Shown: positions 37,931-49,743 of the stretch, one piece after another
Position numbering within the stretch: position 1 is the first letter of the stretch
Layout: each line of letters opens with the position of its first letter
Origin: Microbulbifer sp. YPW1
GTDB lineage: Bacteria > Pseudomonadota > Gammaproteobacteria > Pseudomonadales > Cellvibrionaceae
Direction of reading: 5' to 3'
DNA: 64,000 nt
Assembly (NCBI RefSeq): GCF_013367775.1
Contig: NZ_CP055157.1
Span: 1,338,501-1,402,500, forward strand
Translations under genes and position numbers: made by a program
The notes under the pieces: generated by a model
The model's database searches: none
What the model was told of the DNA's origin: nothing
The model's input: only the letters and a program-made list of their open reading frames with translations

Positions 37931-38920
37931 TCTGCCAACCATATGGGCCGCCATCCTGTGCTTTGCGGTGTTCGCCTATGTGGTAATGGATGGCTTTGAT
38001 CTGGGTGTCGGTATCCTGTTTCCGGCCCTGAGTCCGGGCGAGGAAAAGGATCAGGCAATCAATTCCATCGCTCCGGTATGGGACGGCAATGAAACCTGGC
38101 TGGTGATGGGCGGTGGCGGTCTGCTGGCGGTCTTCCCCCTCGCCTATGCCATCATATTGCCTGCCACTTACCCGCTGATGATTGCCATGCTGCTCGGCCT
38201 GGTGTTTCGCGGCGCCGCGTTCGAATTTCGCTGGCGGGACCCGCGGCATCGGCCGCTGTGGGATCTGGTAATTACCGTGGGCTCAACCGTGGCCGCCGTC
38301 GCCCAGGGGATCACCATCGGTGCGCTGCTGCAGGGTATCCGTGTTGAAAACAATGCCTATGCCGGTGGTTGGCTCGACTGGTTAAGCCCGTTCAGCTGCC
38401 TCACCGGAATCGCGGTAGCTGTAGGCTATAGCCTGCTGGGTGCTACCTGGCTCATCATCAAAACCGAAGGCAGCTGTCAGCGACATGCGCGTCGTCTGGC
38501 ATTCAGGCTCGGTATCCTCACCGTGCTCGCGCTAGCTGCGGTCAGTGCCGCAACCCCCTTCCTGGATTACGAATACTGGCGACGTTGGTTCGAGATGCCG
38601 CAGGTGATGCTCACCGCCCAAATCCCGTTACTCGTCGCCATCTGTACCGGAATCTTTTTCTGGAGTTTACGCAAGGGACGCGAAATACTTCCCTTTCTGA
38701 TGGCGCTGGCACTGTTCCTGCTCGGCTTTATCGGCCTCTGTATCAGTATTTTTCCGTATATGGTGCCGCGCTCGATTACGATCTGGGATGCCGCAGCCCC
38801 CCACAGCAGCCAGCTGTTTATGCTGGTTGGGGCCGTATTTATTATTCCACTCATTCTGGCCTACACCGGCTGGGCCTACTGGGTGTTCCGCGGCAAGGTC
38901 GGCACCGAGGGGTATCACTA

Positions 38921-38921
<1 letters not shown>
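37917..38921 (+). CDS. cioB: Cyanide-insensitive (bd-type) oxidase subunit II
   Basis: A 334-residue CydB-family membrane protein (about nine hydrophobic segments): start FDLPTIWAAILCFAVFAYVV, with GFDLGVGILF, WDGNETWLV and AFEFRWRD typical of the family. It pairs with subunit I and stabilises the haems. Start overlaps cioA; stop overlaps the DUF2474 start (TAGTG). The oxidase allows respiration at low oxygen or with cyanide/sulfide. Confidence 0.93.
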
Positions 38922-41662
<2,741 letters not shown>

Positions 41663-42358
41663 ATGAGCAGCTCCAAGACCCGTTACCTGAAGCGAACCGC
41701 TAAAGCCGTACTCCTTTTCGGTACTGCGTTTGTAGTGGTTACCGCGTTGCTGGTATTTTCCCTGCGCTGGATCAATCCGCCCTCCTCCATGGTCATCCAA
41801 AACTGGGAGCGGCACAGCGGCCGCACAGCCAAGCACAGCTGGCGCCCATTGGAAAAGATTTCACCCAACCTGCAAATCGCCGTCATCGCCTCGGAAGACC
41901 AGAAATTCGCGGATCATTTCGGCTTCGATTTAGATGCGCTGCGCAAAGCGCTCACGGAAAAGCGCAAACGCACGCGCGGTGCCAGTACCATCACCCAGCA
42001 GACCGCGAAGAACCTGTTTTTGTGGAATGGCCGTAGCTACATTCGCAAGGGACTGGAAGCCTGGTTTGCCCTTCTGATGGAAATTCTCTGGCCGAAGGAG
42101 CGGATTCTCGAGGTGTACCTGAATATCGCTGAGTTCGGTGAGGGGGTTTACGGAGCAGAAGCTGCGGCGCGTCACCATTTTGGCAATTCGGCGCAACGCC
42201 TCAGCCGCTGGCAGGCAGGTCTGCTGGCGGCAGTATTGCCCAGCCCAAAACGCATGTCGGCCGGGCGACCTTCGGAGTATGTACAGGGCCGCGCGTACAC
42301 AATCAATCGCCAGGCCCGACAGCTGGGCGGCGCCCGCTATCTGCAGTCACTGCAATAA
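41663..42358 (+). CDS. mtgA: Monofunctional peptidoglycan glycosyltransferase
   Basis: A 231-residue GT51 enzyme polymerising lipid II. One N-terminal membrane anchor (AVLLFGTAFVVVTALLVFSL) is followed by the GT51 motifs VIASEDQKFADHFGFD (catalytic Glu) and RGASTITQQTAKNLFLW. The C-terminal GVYGAEAAARHHFG and LLAAVLPSP are normal. The start is uncertain: ATG 41663 gives the usual length, while GTG 41603 would add 20 residues. Confidence 0.92.
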   Translation: MSSSKTRYLKRTAKAVLLFGTAFVVVTALLVFSLRWINPPSSMVIQNWERHSGRTAKHSWRPLEKISPNLQIAVIASEDQKFADHFGFDLDALRKALTEKRKRTRGASTITQQTAKNLFLWNGRSYIRKGLEAWFALLMEILWPKERILEVYLNIAEFGEGVYGAEAAARHHFGNSAQRLSRWQAGLLAAVLPSPKRMSAGRPSEYVQGRAYTINRQARQLGGARYLQSLQ

Positions 42359-42489
42359 TCCGGCTGGCCGATTCGCGCCGGCAAATTAAAGTCCCACCGT
42401 ATTTCTGTCACCAACCAGTAACAGCAACGTATTAATTCATCACTAGTATCCAGCGGGTAAATCTTCTGAGATTAAATGCTGGAGCTATC

Positions 42490-44733
42490 ATGAACCGTAT
42501 TGTGAAACGGAATTTCCCCCTCGCCACCCTGGCCTGTGTGATTTCGACGCTTGCCGCGCAGACGCAGGCGCAATCGCAAATGGAAGAAGTCATCGTTACC
42601 GCACAGAAGCGCGCCCAGGCAATTCAGGATGTACCGCTGACCGTCAGCAGCCTGGATGGCGATACCCTGAATGAACTGGGCATCGACCGCTTCGACACTC
42701 TGTCTGACCTGATACCGGGTCTTGTGGTGCAGCAACAGAGTGTGAACAACAACGGCTATGTGATCCGTGGCATTACCTCCGATGACGGCAGTGCGCCCGG
42801 TGCCGCGCGGGTATCCGTATACCTGAACGGTACCGACGTTTCCCGCTCGCGTACCTCCTATTTCGAGGTGTACGACATGGAGCGCATCGAGGTGGTGAAG
42901 GGGCCGCAGGCTACCCTGTTTGGCACCGCCGCCTCCATCGGTGCCATGAGTTTTATTACCGCCAAGCCGCAGCAGGATTTTGCCGCATCCATCAGCGCCG
43001 GTGCCGGTGATTACGAACTGCGCAAGCTCGAGGGTATGGTGACCGGCGGTAGTGAAACCGTGCAGGGTCGACTGGCATTCGTCACCCGCGAGCGCGGGGG
43101 TTATGTGGAAAACACCAGCGGCGAGGCGGACCTGAACGGCTACCAGCGCGAGGCCATCCGCCCCAGCCTGCGGTTCACCCCCAGTGAGGATCTCACTATT
43201 GATCTCGTATACAACTACGACAAGGCCACCGACCCGGGGACTGCCTTCGTCAACCAGTCCGTGTTGTTTACCGATAACGCAGCGCTGAGCGTGCCGGATA
43301 ACAATATTCTGGGTATGGACGATATCGGTGTGGATCGCACGGTAAAGGATTTCAACGCAACCATTGACTGGACGCTGGGCGACGCCGTGTCCCTCACCTA
43401 TATCGGTGCCCAGCGGGAGCACGATTCCCTCGAGGCCTTCGATGCCGACGGCACCGGCTTCGAGATGCTGAACTTTTCTGAATGGGCCACCGGCGACCAG
43501 TCCAGCCACGAACTGCGCCTGAACTTTAGCGGCGAGCGTATCAACGGCTTTGTGGGTGCCAGCTACTTCGAGGAAGACGCCGAGCAGTTTGTCGGCTTTG
43601 CCACCGAGGAAGGCACCTTTCTCAGCTGCGCCGGCGCGCTCGCCGCAGTCAATATTCCCAGCTGTAATACAGACAGCACCGCGCTGCTCACCGGCGGCAT
43701 GGTCGCGGCACTGCCCTATGAAAGCTATTACGCTAACGGCGCCGACAACAGCAGCCTGAATCTTTTCGCGGATGTTTCCTACCAGGTGACCGCGCAACTG
43801 GAAGCCACCGTCGGCGCCCGCCTGATACGCGAGGAGCGCGAATCCAGCTACAACAGCAACCTGCCCTTTTCCCAGACACTGGCGTCACAGGGCATGATGA
43901 CTGATTTGTTCTTTGGCCTGGCGCTGAATACCGATGGCGATGTGATCCGCGGGGATTCCGACAATTCCGCAGTGCTGCCGCGCTTCAATCTGCTGTATGC
44001 CCTGAACGACGACACAAACCTGTACGGCACCATCTCCCGGGGCGAGCGCTCGGAGGTGATCGAACTGTCCTCCGGCATCGGGAACCTGATCCCGGCAGAA
44101 GAGATCGATAACTACGAGCTGGGCATCAAGGGTCGTCTTGCAGGCACGCCGCTGGATTACGCCGTGGCCGCTTTTTATCAGAACTACGACAATTTCCAGG
44201 TGAATGTGGTCGATCAGGACAGCGGCCAGACCCGCACGGAAAATGCCGGCTCTGCTACCAATACCGGTCTGGAAGCTGAACTGCGCTGGAGCGCGACGGA
44301 CAGCCTGCAATTGCTGGCGAACATGGCGTACATCGATGCGGGTATCGACGAAGAGTCCGGCAACGGCAGCTACGCCGGCAACCAGTTCCGCCTGCAACCG
44401 GAGCTGACCGGTGCCATCAGCTATATCTATGAAACGCCGATCACCAGCGGGCTGCTGTTCACCAGCAGTGGCAGCTGGAGTTACCGCTCTTCGGTGTACT
44501 TCGATATCGCCAACCAGTTTGAGGAAGACGCGGTAGACCTGCTCAACCTGCGCGCCGGCATTGCCGCGGGCGACCGCAACTGGGCACTGACCATGGCAGC
44601 CAGCAATCTGCTGGACGAGGAGTATATTATGGACGCGGGCAATACCGGCTCCTCCTTCGGTTTCCCCACCTATATCCAGGGCGCGCCGCGCACCCTGAGC
44701 CTGGAGTTCAGCAAGCAGTTCGGCGCTTTCTGA
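42490..44733 (+). CDS. TonB-dependent outer-membrane receptor
   Basis: A 747-residue receptor. Signal peptide ending QTQAQ, TonB box EEVIVTAQKR at residues 32-41, plug domain to about residue 165 (VPLTVSSLDG, ERIEVVKGPQATLFGTAA) and a beta-barrel ending in Phe (LSLEFSKQFGAF). The ligand is unknown; no Fur-like box is seen upstream, so siderophore uptake is not indicated. It converges on a phosphatase gene across a shared terminator. Confidence 0.93.
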   Translation: MNRIVKRNFPLATLACVISTLAAQTQAQSQMEEVIVTAQKRAQAIQDVPLTVSSLDGDTLNELGIDRFDTLSDLIPGLVVQQQSVNNNGYVIRGITSDDGSAPGAARVSVYLNGTDVSRSRTSYFEVYDMERIEVVKGPQATLFGTAASIGAMSFITAKPQQDFAASISAGAGDYELRKLEGMVTGGSETVQGRLAFVTRERGGYVENTSGEADLNGYQREAIRPSLRFTPSEDLTIDLVYNYDKATDPGTAFVNQSVLFTDNAALSVPDNNILGMDDIGVDRTVKDFNATIDWTLGDAVSLTYIGAQREHDSLEAFDADGTGFEMLNFSEWATGDQSSHELRLNFSGERINGFVGASYFEEDAEQFVGFATEEGTFLSCAGALAAVNIPSCNTDSTALLTGGMVAALPYESYYANGADNSSLNLFADVSYQVTAQLEATVGARLIREERESSYNSNLPFSQTLASQGMMTDLFFGLALNTDGDVIRGDSDNSAVLPRFNLLYALNDDTNLYGTISRGERSEVIELSSGIGNLIPAEEIDNYELGIKGRLAGTPLDYAVAAFYQNYDNFQVNVVDQDSGQTRTENAGSATNTGLEAELRWSATDSLQLLANMAYIDAGIDEESGNGSYAGNQFRLQPELTGAISYIYETPITSGLLFTSSGSWSYRSSVYFDIANQFEEDAVDLLNLRAGIAAGDRNWALTMAASNLLDEEYIMDAGNTGSSFGFPTYIQGAPRTLSLEFSKQFGAF

Positions 44734-44755
44734 GCACAGAAGAAACACAACCCCC

Positions 44756-44790
44756 AAAAAAAGCCGGTGCTTCTCAGCACCGGCTTTTTT
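44756..44790. terminator. Bidirectional terminator between the TonB receptor and phoD-like genes
   Basis: GCCGGTGCT/AGCACCGGC (44763-44784) with a TCTC loop, flanked by A7 and T6. Confidence 0.92.
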
Positions 44791-44811
44791 ATTGGTATCG
44801 CTCAGCAGACA

Positions 44812-46503
44812 TCAGGCGAGCTGGTGGGTAACGCTGTGCCGCGCCACTTCAACAAACTCCGGACTGTCGATGTTATCCACATATTTCCATTCCGCCTGCA
44901 CCGCATCGCGGCGGAAGGTCAGCGCCATATAGCCGCGCTGGTGGAGGTTGCAGTACTGCAGCTCGTCGATCAGTAGCGACATGCCTGCGGCCATGTCGGC
45001 CGCGGCTTTGCGGTCCATCTTCAGGTAGGTTTCCATGCCCGGCGAGGTCACACTCGGCGTTGCGAATTCCACCCCCACCATTTGCCCTTTGGCATCTTTC
45101 AGGTGGTTGTACCAGGCATTGTGGGTATCCCCGGCCACCACCACCAGGTTTTTCCCCGATGCCTTTACCTGCGCGTACAGCGCTTCGCGCTCCACGGCGT
45201 AACCATCCCACGCATCCAGGTTGTATGGAACCACCTGCTGCAAACGTGCGCGCTGGCTGTCACTGAGCGGCTTGCCCTGTAGGCTAGCGGCCTTGAGGCC
45301 AATCAGCTCGGCACTGGTATCCCGGCTCCCGCCCCGGTAGAAACTGGTCATCATCTCCACCGGCAGGTGCATTTTGCCCATCAGCACCTGTTGCCCCAGC
45401 AGCTGCCAGTGGCCGTTAGACGCGGTGAGGGTTTCCTGTAGCCATTGCCGCTGCGCCTCGCCCAGCAGGGTCCGCGCCGGGTCTGTCAGGTCGGCGCCGA
45501 ATGTACGGTTGTCAAAACCGCCTTCGCTGTCCAGGTAGCGCTTGAAATCCAGCTGCTGGTCGCGACCGATCACGCGGGTATCCAGCATATGCAGGTCCAG
45601 CAGATCGCCAAAACGGAAGCTGCGGTAAATCTGTGGATTGCGCTCGCCCCGGGGTGGGCGGATCGGCAGCCATTCGTAGTAGGCCTGTACCGCGGCAGCG
45701 CGGCGGGCAAAGAAGTCACCCTCGTCTTCGCCGTGGTTCTCCGCCCCGGCTTTCCAGGTGTCGTTGCTGATCTCGTGGTCATCCCACACCGCGATAAAGG
45801 GCGCGGCCGCATGCAGCGCCTGCAGGCCCGCATCGGTGCGATACAGCGCGTAGCGCTTGCGGTAATCCGCGAGGGTATAGAGCTCGCCGTTGCTGTCCTC
45901 CGGCAATGCGCGGCCAATCTCCGCGGCGCGCTCGGTGGCGTAACCACCGCTACCGTACTCGTAGATGTAATCACCCAGGTGCAGCACCGCATCCCAGTCG
46001 TCACTGGCAGCCGCCAGCTGATAGGCATTGAAGTAGCCCGCCGGGTAGTTGGAACAGGAAAATACCGCCAGCTTCACCTGTTCAACACCTGCCTGCGGCA
46101 ACGTCTTGGCGCGCCCCACGGGGCTCTGTTCACTGGCCCCCACAAAGCGGTAGTAGTACTCGGTGTTCGGCCGCAGGCCCTGTACGTCGATCTTTACCGT
46201 GTAATCCCGTGCGAGATCGGTTTCCGCTTCACCGCGGCGCAATACGTTGCTGAACTGGTTATCCGCGGCCAGCTCCCAGGTCACCCGGGTCGGTCCACTG
46301 GGTGCTGTTGCCGGCGCGGGTGTTGCGCGGGTCCACAGGATCACCGCGTCCTGCAGCGGGTCGCCACTGGCCACGCCGTGCTTGAATGTTACCTCCGACG
46401 GCAGTTGCGGCCGGGTCATGGCCTGTAGCGGGGTGGAGACCGCTACGCTGCCGGTAGCAGCGAGCGCGGCCCTGAGGAAATTGCGTCGTGTAATTCGGTT
46501 CAC
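44812..46503 (-). CDS. PhoD-like alkaline phosphatase/phosphodiesterase
   Basis: A 563-residue metallophosphoesterase. GTG 46503 gives a Tat signal (VNRITRRNFLRAALAATGS, twin Arg at 6-7) as expected for PhoD enzymes, which load metal in the cytoplasm. A PhoD_N domain (about 45-150) precedes the catalytic domain with HLGDYIYEYG, WDDHEISND and VVAGDTHNAW. It cleaves phosphodiesters or teichoic-like polymers in the periplasm. A single PhoB-like half site (CTGTCAC, 46552-46558) is not enough to claim regulation. Confidence 0.9.
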   Translation of the reverse strand: MNRITRRNFLRAALAATGSVAVSTPLQAMTRPQLPSEVTFKHGVASGDPLQDAVILWTRATPAPATAPSGPTRVTWELAADNQFSNVLRRGEAETDLARDYTVKIDVQGLRPNTEYYYRFVGASEQSPVGRAKTLPQAGVEQVKLAVFSCSNYPAGYFNAYQLAAASDDWDAVLHLGDYIYEYGSGGYATERAAEIGRALPEDSNGELYTLADYRKRYALYRTDAGLQALHAAAPFIAVWDDHEISNDTWKAGAENHGEDEGDFFARRAAAVQAYYEWLPIRPPRGERNPQIYRSFRFGDLLDLHMLDTRVIGRDQQLDFKRYLDSEGGFDNRTFGADLTDPARTLLGEAQRQWLQETLTASNGHWQLLGQQVLMGKMHLPVEMMTSFYRGGSRDTSAELIGLKAASLQGKPLSDSQRARLQQVVPYNLDAWDGYAVEREALYAQVKASGKNLVVVAGDTHNAWYNHLKDAKGQMVGVEFATPSVTSPGMETYLKMDRKAAADMAAGMSLLIDELQYCNLHQRGYMALTFRRDAVQAEWKYVDNIDSPEFVEVARHSVTHQLA

Positions 46504-46764
46504 ATCAAAGTCCCAGCTGTTGAATTCAATCAACCAGCGTAAAGGCAGGATGTGACAGAGCTGAGAACTTCGGCACTCGGGCGCGCAGATTGTCTGGCAA
46601 AAAGTTATCCACATTGCTTTGCCCACAGTTTCTCGGGACAGACCTGTGAATATCTACTGGATATCTTGGCGCAGCCAAGTAACCCCGCCCGGCGTTTCAT
46701 AGCGGACGAAATTGCACCATAGTGCGGACGACCGGCCGCACAGCAAATTCTGCAAGGTTTCTGT

Positions 46765-47790
46765 TTAGGTCACATTGAGGACGACTTTGCCTACCGATGT
46801 GCCACTGCGCAGCAGCGCCAGCGCCTCATGTGCCTGCGCGAACGGAAATTCGCGACCAACAAACGGGGCCGGCAGGTCAAGCGCCGCACACCCGTCCAGC
46901 AGCTCTTCAAACAACGCCTGTTCTTGCCACAGCCAGATCAGGTTGAATGCCAGTACGGATTTGTTGCTGCTGATCATATCCATCACGTCGTAGCGCGGAC
47001 GCTGCAGGTATAACCAGGCCGCTTTCAGCCAGTTGGGTTTGTTACCGGGGGTAAATTCGGCAGCGCCGAATACAATCAGGCGACCGGTAGGCGCAAGTGC
47101 GGCGAAAGACTGTTTCTGGATTTTCCCACCGATGCCGTCGAGCACGGCCTGTAACGGCCGCCCATTTAGTTGGGTGTGTAATTGTTCGGCAAAGTCATCA
47201 CCGCGTACGATGACCTCGGCAAATCCTTGCTCGGCGAGAAACGCGCGCTTGCTTTCCGAGCTCACGGTGCCGATAGGGATTGCGCCCATCTGCGCGGCCA
47301 TACGCATGGCCTGCAACCCGACGCCGCCGGCGGCACTCTGAATCAGCACCACCTGCCCGGGCTTTATCGCGGCGAGGGTGGCGAGGGCGTAGTAAGCCGT
47401 CAGGCTCTGCGCGGGAAAGGAAGCCCCCTCGGCGAAACTCCAGTGTTCGGGGATTTTTCGACAGTGTTGCGGCGGTACATCCACCACCGTGGCGTAGCCG
47501 CCGAAGCGGGTACAGCCGTAGACCCGATCACCCACCTGCAAATCCGTTTGTGTACTGTCACCCAGGGCGGTGACCACCCCGGCAAATTCCAGCCCGGGGA
47601 TGAAGCTGCCCTGCGGGGTCGCGGAGTAGAGTCCGGTGAGCGCGAAGATATCGGCAAAGTTCAAACCCACGGATTTTACCGCGATACGGATGTGCTCGCC
47701 GGACAGCGGCCCGACCGATTCGTCGACCAGCTTCAGGTTACTGATGGCGCCCGCCTTTTGCGTGCGCCAGACTTTTCGGGCTTCGGACAT
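46765..47790 (-). CDS. Zinc-independent quinone reductase-like oxidoreductase
   Basis: A 341-residue MDR enzyme of the quinone oxidoreductase/VAT-1 type. The nucleotide motif VVLIQSAAGGVGLQAMRMA and the substrate domain VGLNFADIFALTG are intact. It probably reduces quinones or enones with NADPH. ATG 47790 is preferred because AAGGG is 9 nt upstream; the ATG at 47799 abuts the ribosome site. Confidence 0.9.
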   Translation of the reverse strand: MSEARKVWRTQKAGAISNLKLVDESVGPLSGEHIRIAVKSVGLNFADIFALTGLYSATPQGSFIPGLEFAGVVTALGDSTQTDLQVGDRVYGCTRFGGYATVVDVPPQHCRKIPEHWSFAEGASFPAQSLTAYYALATLAAIKPGQVVLIQSAAGGVGLQAMRMAAQMGAIPIGTVSSESKRAFLAEQGFAEVIVRGDDFAEQLHTQLNGRPLQAVLDGIGGKIQKQSFAALAPTGRLIVFGAAEFTPGNKPNWLKAAWLYLQRPRYDVMDMISSNKSVLAFNLIWLWQEQALFEELLDGCAALDLPAPFVGREFPFAQAHEALALLRSGTSVGKVVLNVT

Positions 47791-47861
47791 CGACTGCATC
47801 CCTTATTTCGGCAATAGAGAGACGCAGCCTACCGGTAGCCCATCGGCAGAGCCAGCCTGTA

Positions 47862-49541
47862 TTACTCCGGCTGATTGGTTACCGGCATGGCCTGGGCACT
47901 GGCCAGGGCGCCGGCGGTTTTCACCAGGCGTACGAACTCGGCGCGATCGCCACTGGTGTCTTTACCGCGGGCAAGCTGCGCCAGCGCCGCCACATCCTCG
48001 TAGTCGAACTCGCGCAGCGGTTCACTGCGCAGCAGCAGACCGAAACCGGCAACGGCGGTGGCAAACTGCAGGTCCTGCTGGGCTTCCTGAATCGGCTTTA
48101 TCTGCGGTGCCAGGTGCCACTGTTTGAGGGTGCTGTCTTCTTCACCCGGTTTCTTGTAGCGCACTTTTACCGTCGCCAGTTCGTCACGCTTGGCCTCGGC
48201 CGCATTGGATTCGCTGTCGTTTGCGTAGCGCAGTGGATCCACCCGCGGGGTATCGCCCACCAGCGTCAGTTCATACAGCGCCACTACCGAGTGGCCAGCG
48301 CCGATATCGCCCGAATCCTTTGCATCATTGTTGAAGTCCTCGCGATTGAGACGACGGTTTTCATAACCGAGCAGACGATATTCCGAAACCCGCGCGGGAT
48401 TGAACTCCACCTGTACCTTGGCATCTTTGGCGACGGTGAACAGGGTGCCCGCGAGCTGCTCCACCAGCACACGGTTGGCTTCGAAAATGGTATCGATATA
48501 CGCGTAGCTGCCGTCACCCACATTGGTCAGCTGCTCGACCATTTCCTCGCGGTAATTGCCCATGCCGAAACCCAGTGCGCTGAACTGCACACCGCTTTTA
48601 CGCCCGCGCTCGATACGCTGTTTGAGGGTTTCCACATCGCTGATGCCCACATTGAAGTCGCCATCGGTGGCCAGCAGGATGCGGTTGACCCCGCCTTTCT
48701 TGAACGCCTGTTGGGCAACCGCATAGGCCAGCTCTATACCGCCGGCACCATTGGTGGAGCCACCGGCCTGGAGCCGGTCGATGGCCTGCAGGATTTTGGT
48801 TTTCTGATCGCCGGAGGTCGGCTCCAGCACCAGCCCGGCGCTACCGGCATAGGTGACGATACTCACCGAGTCCTCGGCGCGCAGCTGCTTGGCCAGCAGA
48901 CGGTAGGCCTGTTGCAGTAGCGGCAGCTTGTTCGCCTGGGACATGGAACCGGAAGTGTCGATCAGGAAGACCAGATTGACCGGCGGCACCTCGTCCATCG
49001 GTAACTCGCGCGCCTTCACGCCGATGGAAAACAGCGTGCGCTCTGCGTCCCAGGGCGCACGGGAGAGATCGAAGTGCACGGCGAAGTCATCATCGCTGGC
49101 GAGTGTCGGTTTACTATCCGCGCCCGCGAAGTCGTAGTTGAAGTAATTGACCAGCTCCTCGAGACGCACCGCATCCTTGGGTGGCAACTGTCCGTTGTTG
49201 AGGAAGCGGCGCACATTGCTATAACCGCCGGTGTCCACATCCAGGGCAAAGGTGGAGACCGGCTCCTCGCGCACCAGTTTTACCTGGCGGGGTTCCAGAT
49301 CCTGATATTTTTCCTGTTGTGACTCCGGGAGTATGACAGGCGGGGGACTCTGAGGGACAACGTAGGCTGCTTGCTCCGCATGCTTTCTACGAGCACTGGT
49401 AACCACAACCTCCTCAACTGAAGCGCGGTCCATCAGTACCTGCTGATTTGCTGAGTCCTCACTGTCTGTGGAAGAGCAAGCGGCAATCGCCAGAACCAAC
49501 GCACTGGCAGTGAGTTGTGACAATCCCAAACGAAAATTCAT
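47862..49541 (-). CDS. VWA-domain lipoprotein (YfbK-like) with TonB-box-like motif
   Basis: A 559-residue lipoprotein (lipobox IAAC, Cys22). The vWF_A N-terminal domain covers about residues 95-190. A VWA domain with MIDAS FLIDTSGSMSQAN follows, then a DUF3520 C-terminal domain. YfbK-type proteins bind partners through a divalent metal. Unusually, residues 43-53 read EEVVVTSARRK, like the TonB box of receptors. ATG 49541 has GAGGGA upstream; the longer frame reaches past the promoter. Divergent from the SOS operon. Confidence 0.9.
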   Translation of the reverse strand: MNFRLGLSQLTASALVLAIAACSSTDSEDSANQQVLMDRASVEEVVVTSARRKHAEQAAYVVPQSPPPVILPESQQEKYQDLEPRQVKLVREEPVSTFALDVDTGGYSNVRRFLNNGQLPPKDAVRLEELVNYFNYDFAGADSKPTLASDDDFAVHFDLSRAPWDAERTLFSIGVKARELPMDEVPPVNLVFLIDTSGSMSQANKLPLLQQAYRLLAKQLRAEDSVSIVTYAGSAGLVLEPTSGDQKTKILQAIDRLQAGGSTNGAGGIELAYAVAQQAFKKGGVNRILLATDGDFNVGISDVETLKQRIERGRKSGVQFSALGFGMGNYREEMVEQLTNVGDGSYAYIDTIFEANRVLVEQLAGTLFTVAKDAKVQVEFNPARVSEYRLLGYENRRLNREDFNNDAKDSGDIGAGHSVVALYELTLVGDTPRVDPLRYANDSESNAAEAKRDELATVKVRYKKPGEEDSTLKQWHLAPQIKPIQEAQQDLQFATAVAGFGLLLRSEPLREFDYEDVAALAQLARGKDTSGDRAEFVRLVKTAGALASAQAMPVTNQPE

Positions 49542-49649
49542 AAAGATCCCTCTCAGCTGTTCATTATTAGTGTGCTTGGCAAGGAAATAGAGTTTCGCAG
49601 CACCAATCCGCGTTTGCCAGTTTCGGTGGCCCGCCAGTCGCACATCTGT

Positions 49650-49679
49650 TTGTTTTACCCCCTACCCTTCCTGTATAAC
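49650..49679 (+). promoter_or_regulatory. Promoter of the VRR-NUC/helicase/CLCA_X operon
   Basis: TTGTTT (49650-49655), 18-nt spacer, TATAAC (49674-49679). The -10 lies inside the LexA-type box, so repressor binding would block polymerase. Confidence 0.55.
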
Positions 49680-49686
49680 CATACAG
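49671..49686 (+). promoter_or_regulatory. LexA (SOS) box
   Basis: CTGTATAACCATACAG matches CTGT-N8-ACAG with perfect 6-bp arms (CTGTAT/ATACAG), close to the gammaproteobacterial consensus CTGTATATATATACAG. It lies 57 bp upstream of the nuclease ATG and overlaps the -10. Confidence 0.8.
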
Positions 49687-49743
49687 CATTGGGCAGCGAC
49701 GCTGCCCACCGCATGAGCTCACCCCCAGATACTTGAATTCCCC

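Noticed and set aside
42472-43797. 441-codon minus frame opposite the TonB receptor
   Set aside because: Antisense shadow; the receptor frame carries signal peptide, plug and barrel features.
46552-46558. PhoB half site upstream of the PhoD-like gene
   Set aside because: Only one CTGTCAC unit; the second direct repeat at 11-bp spacing is poor.
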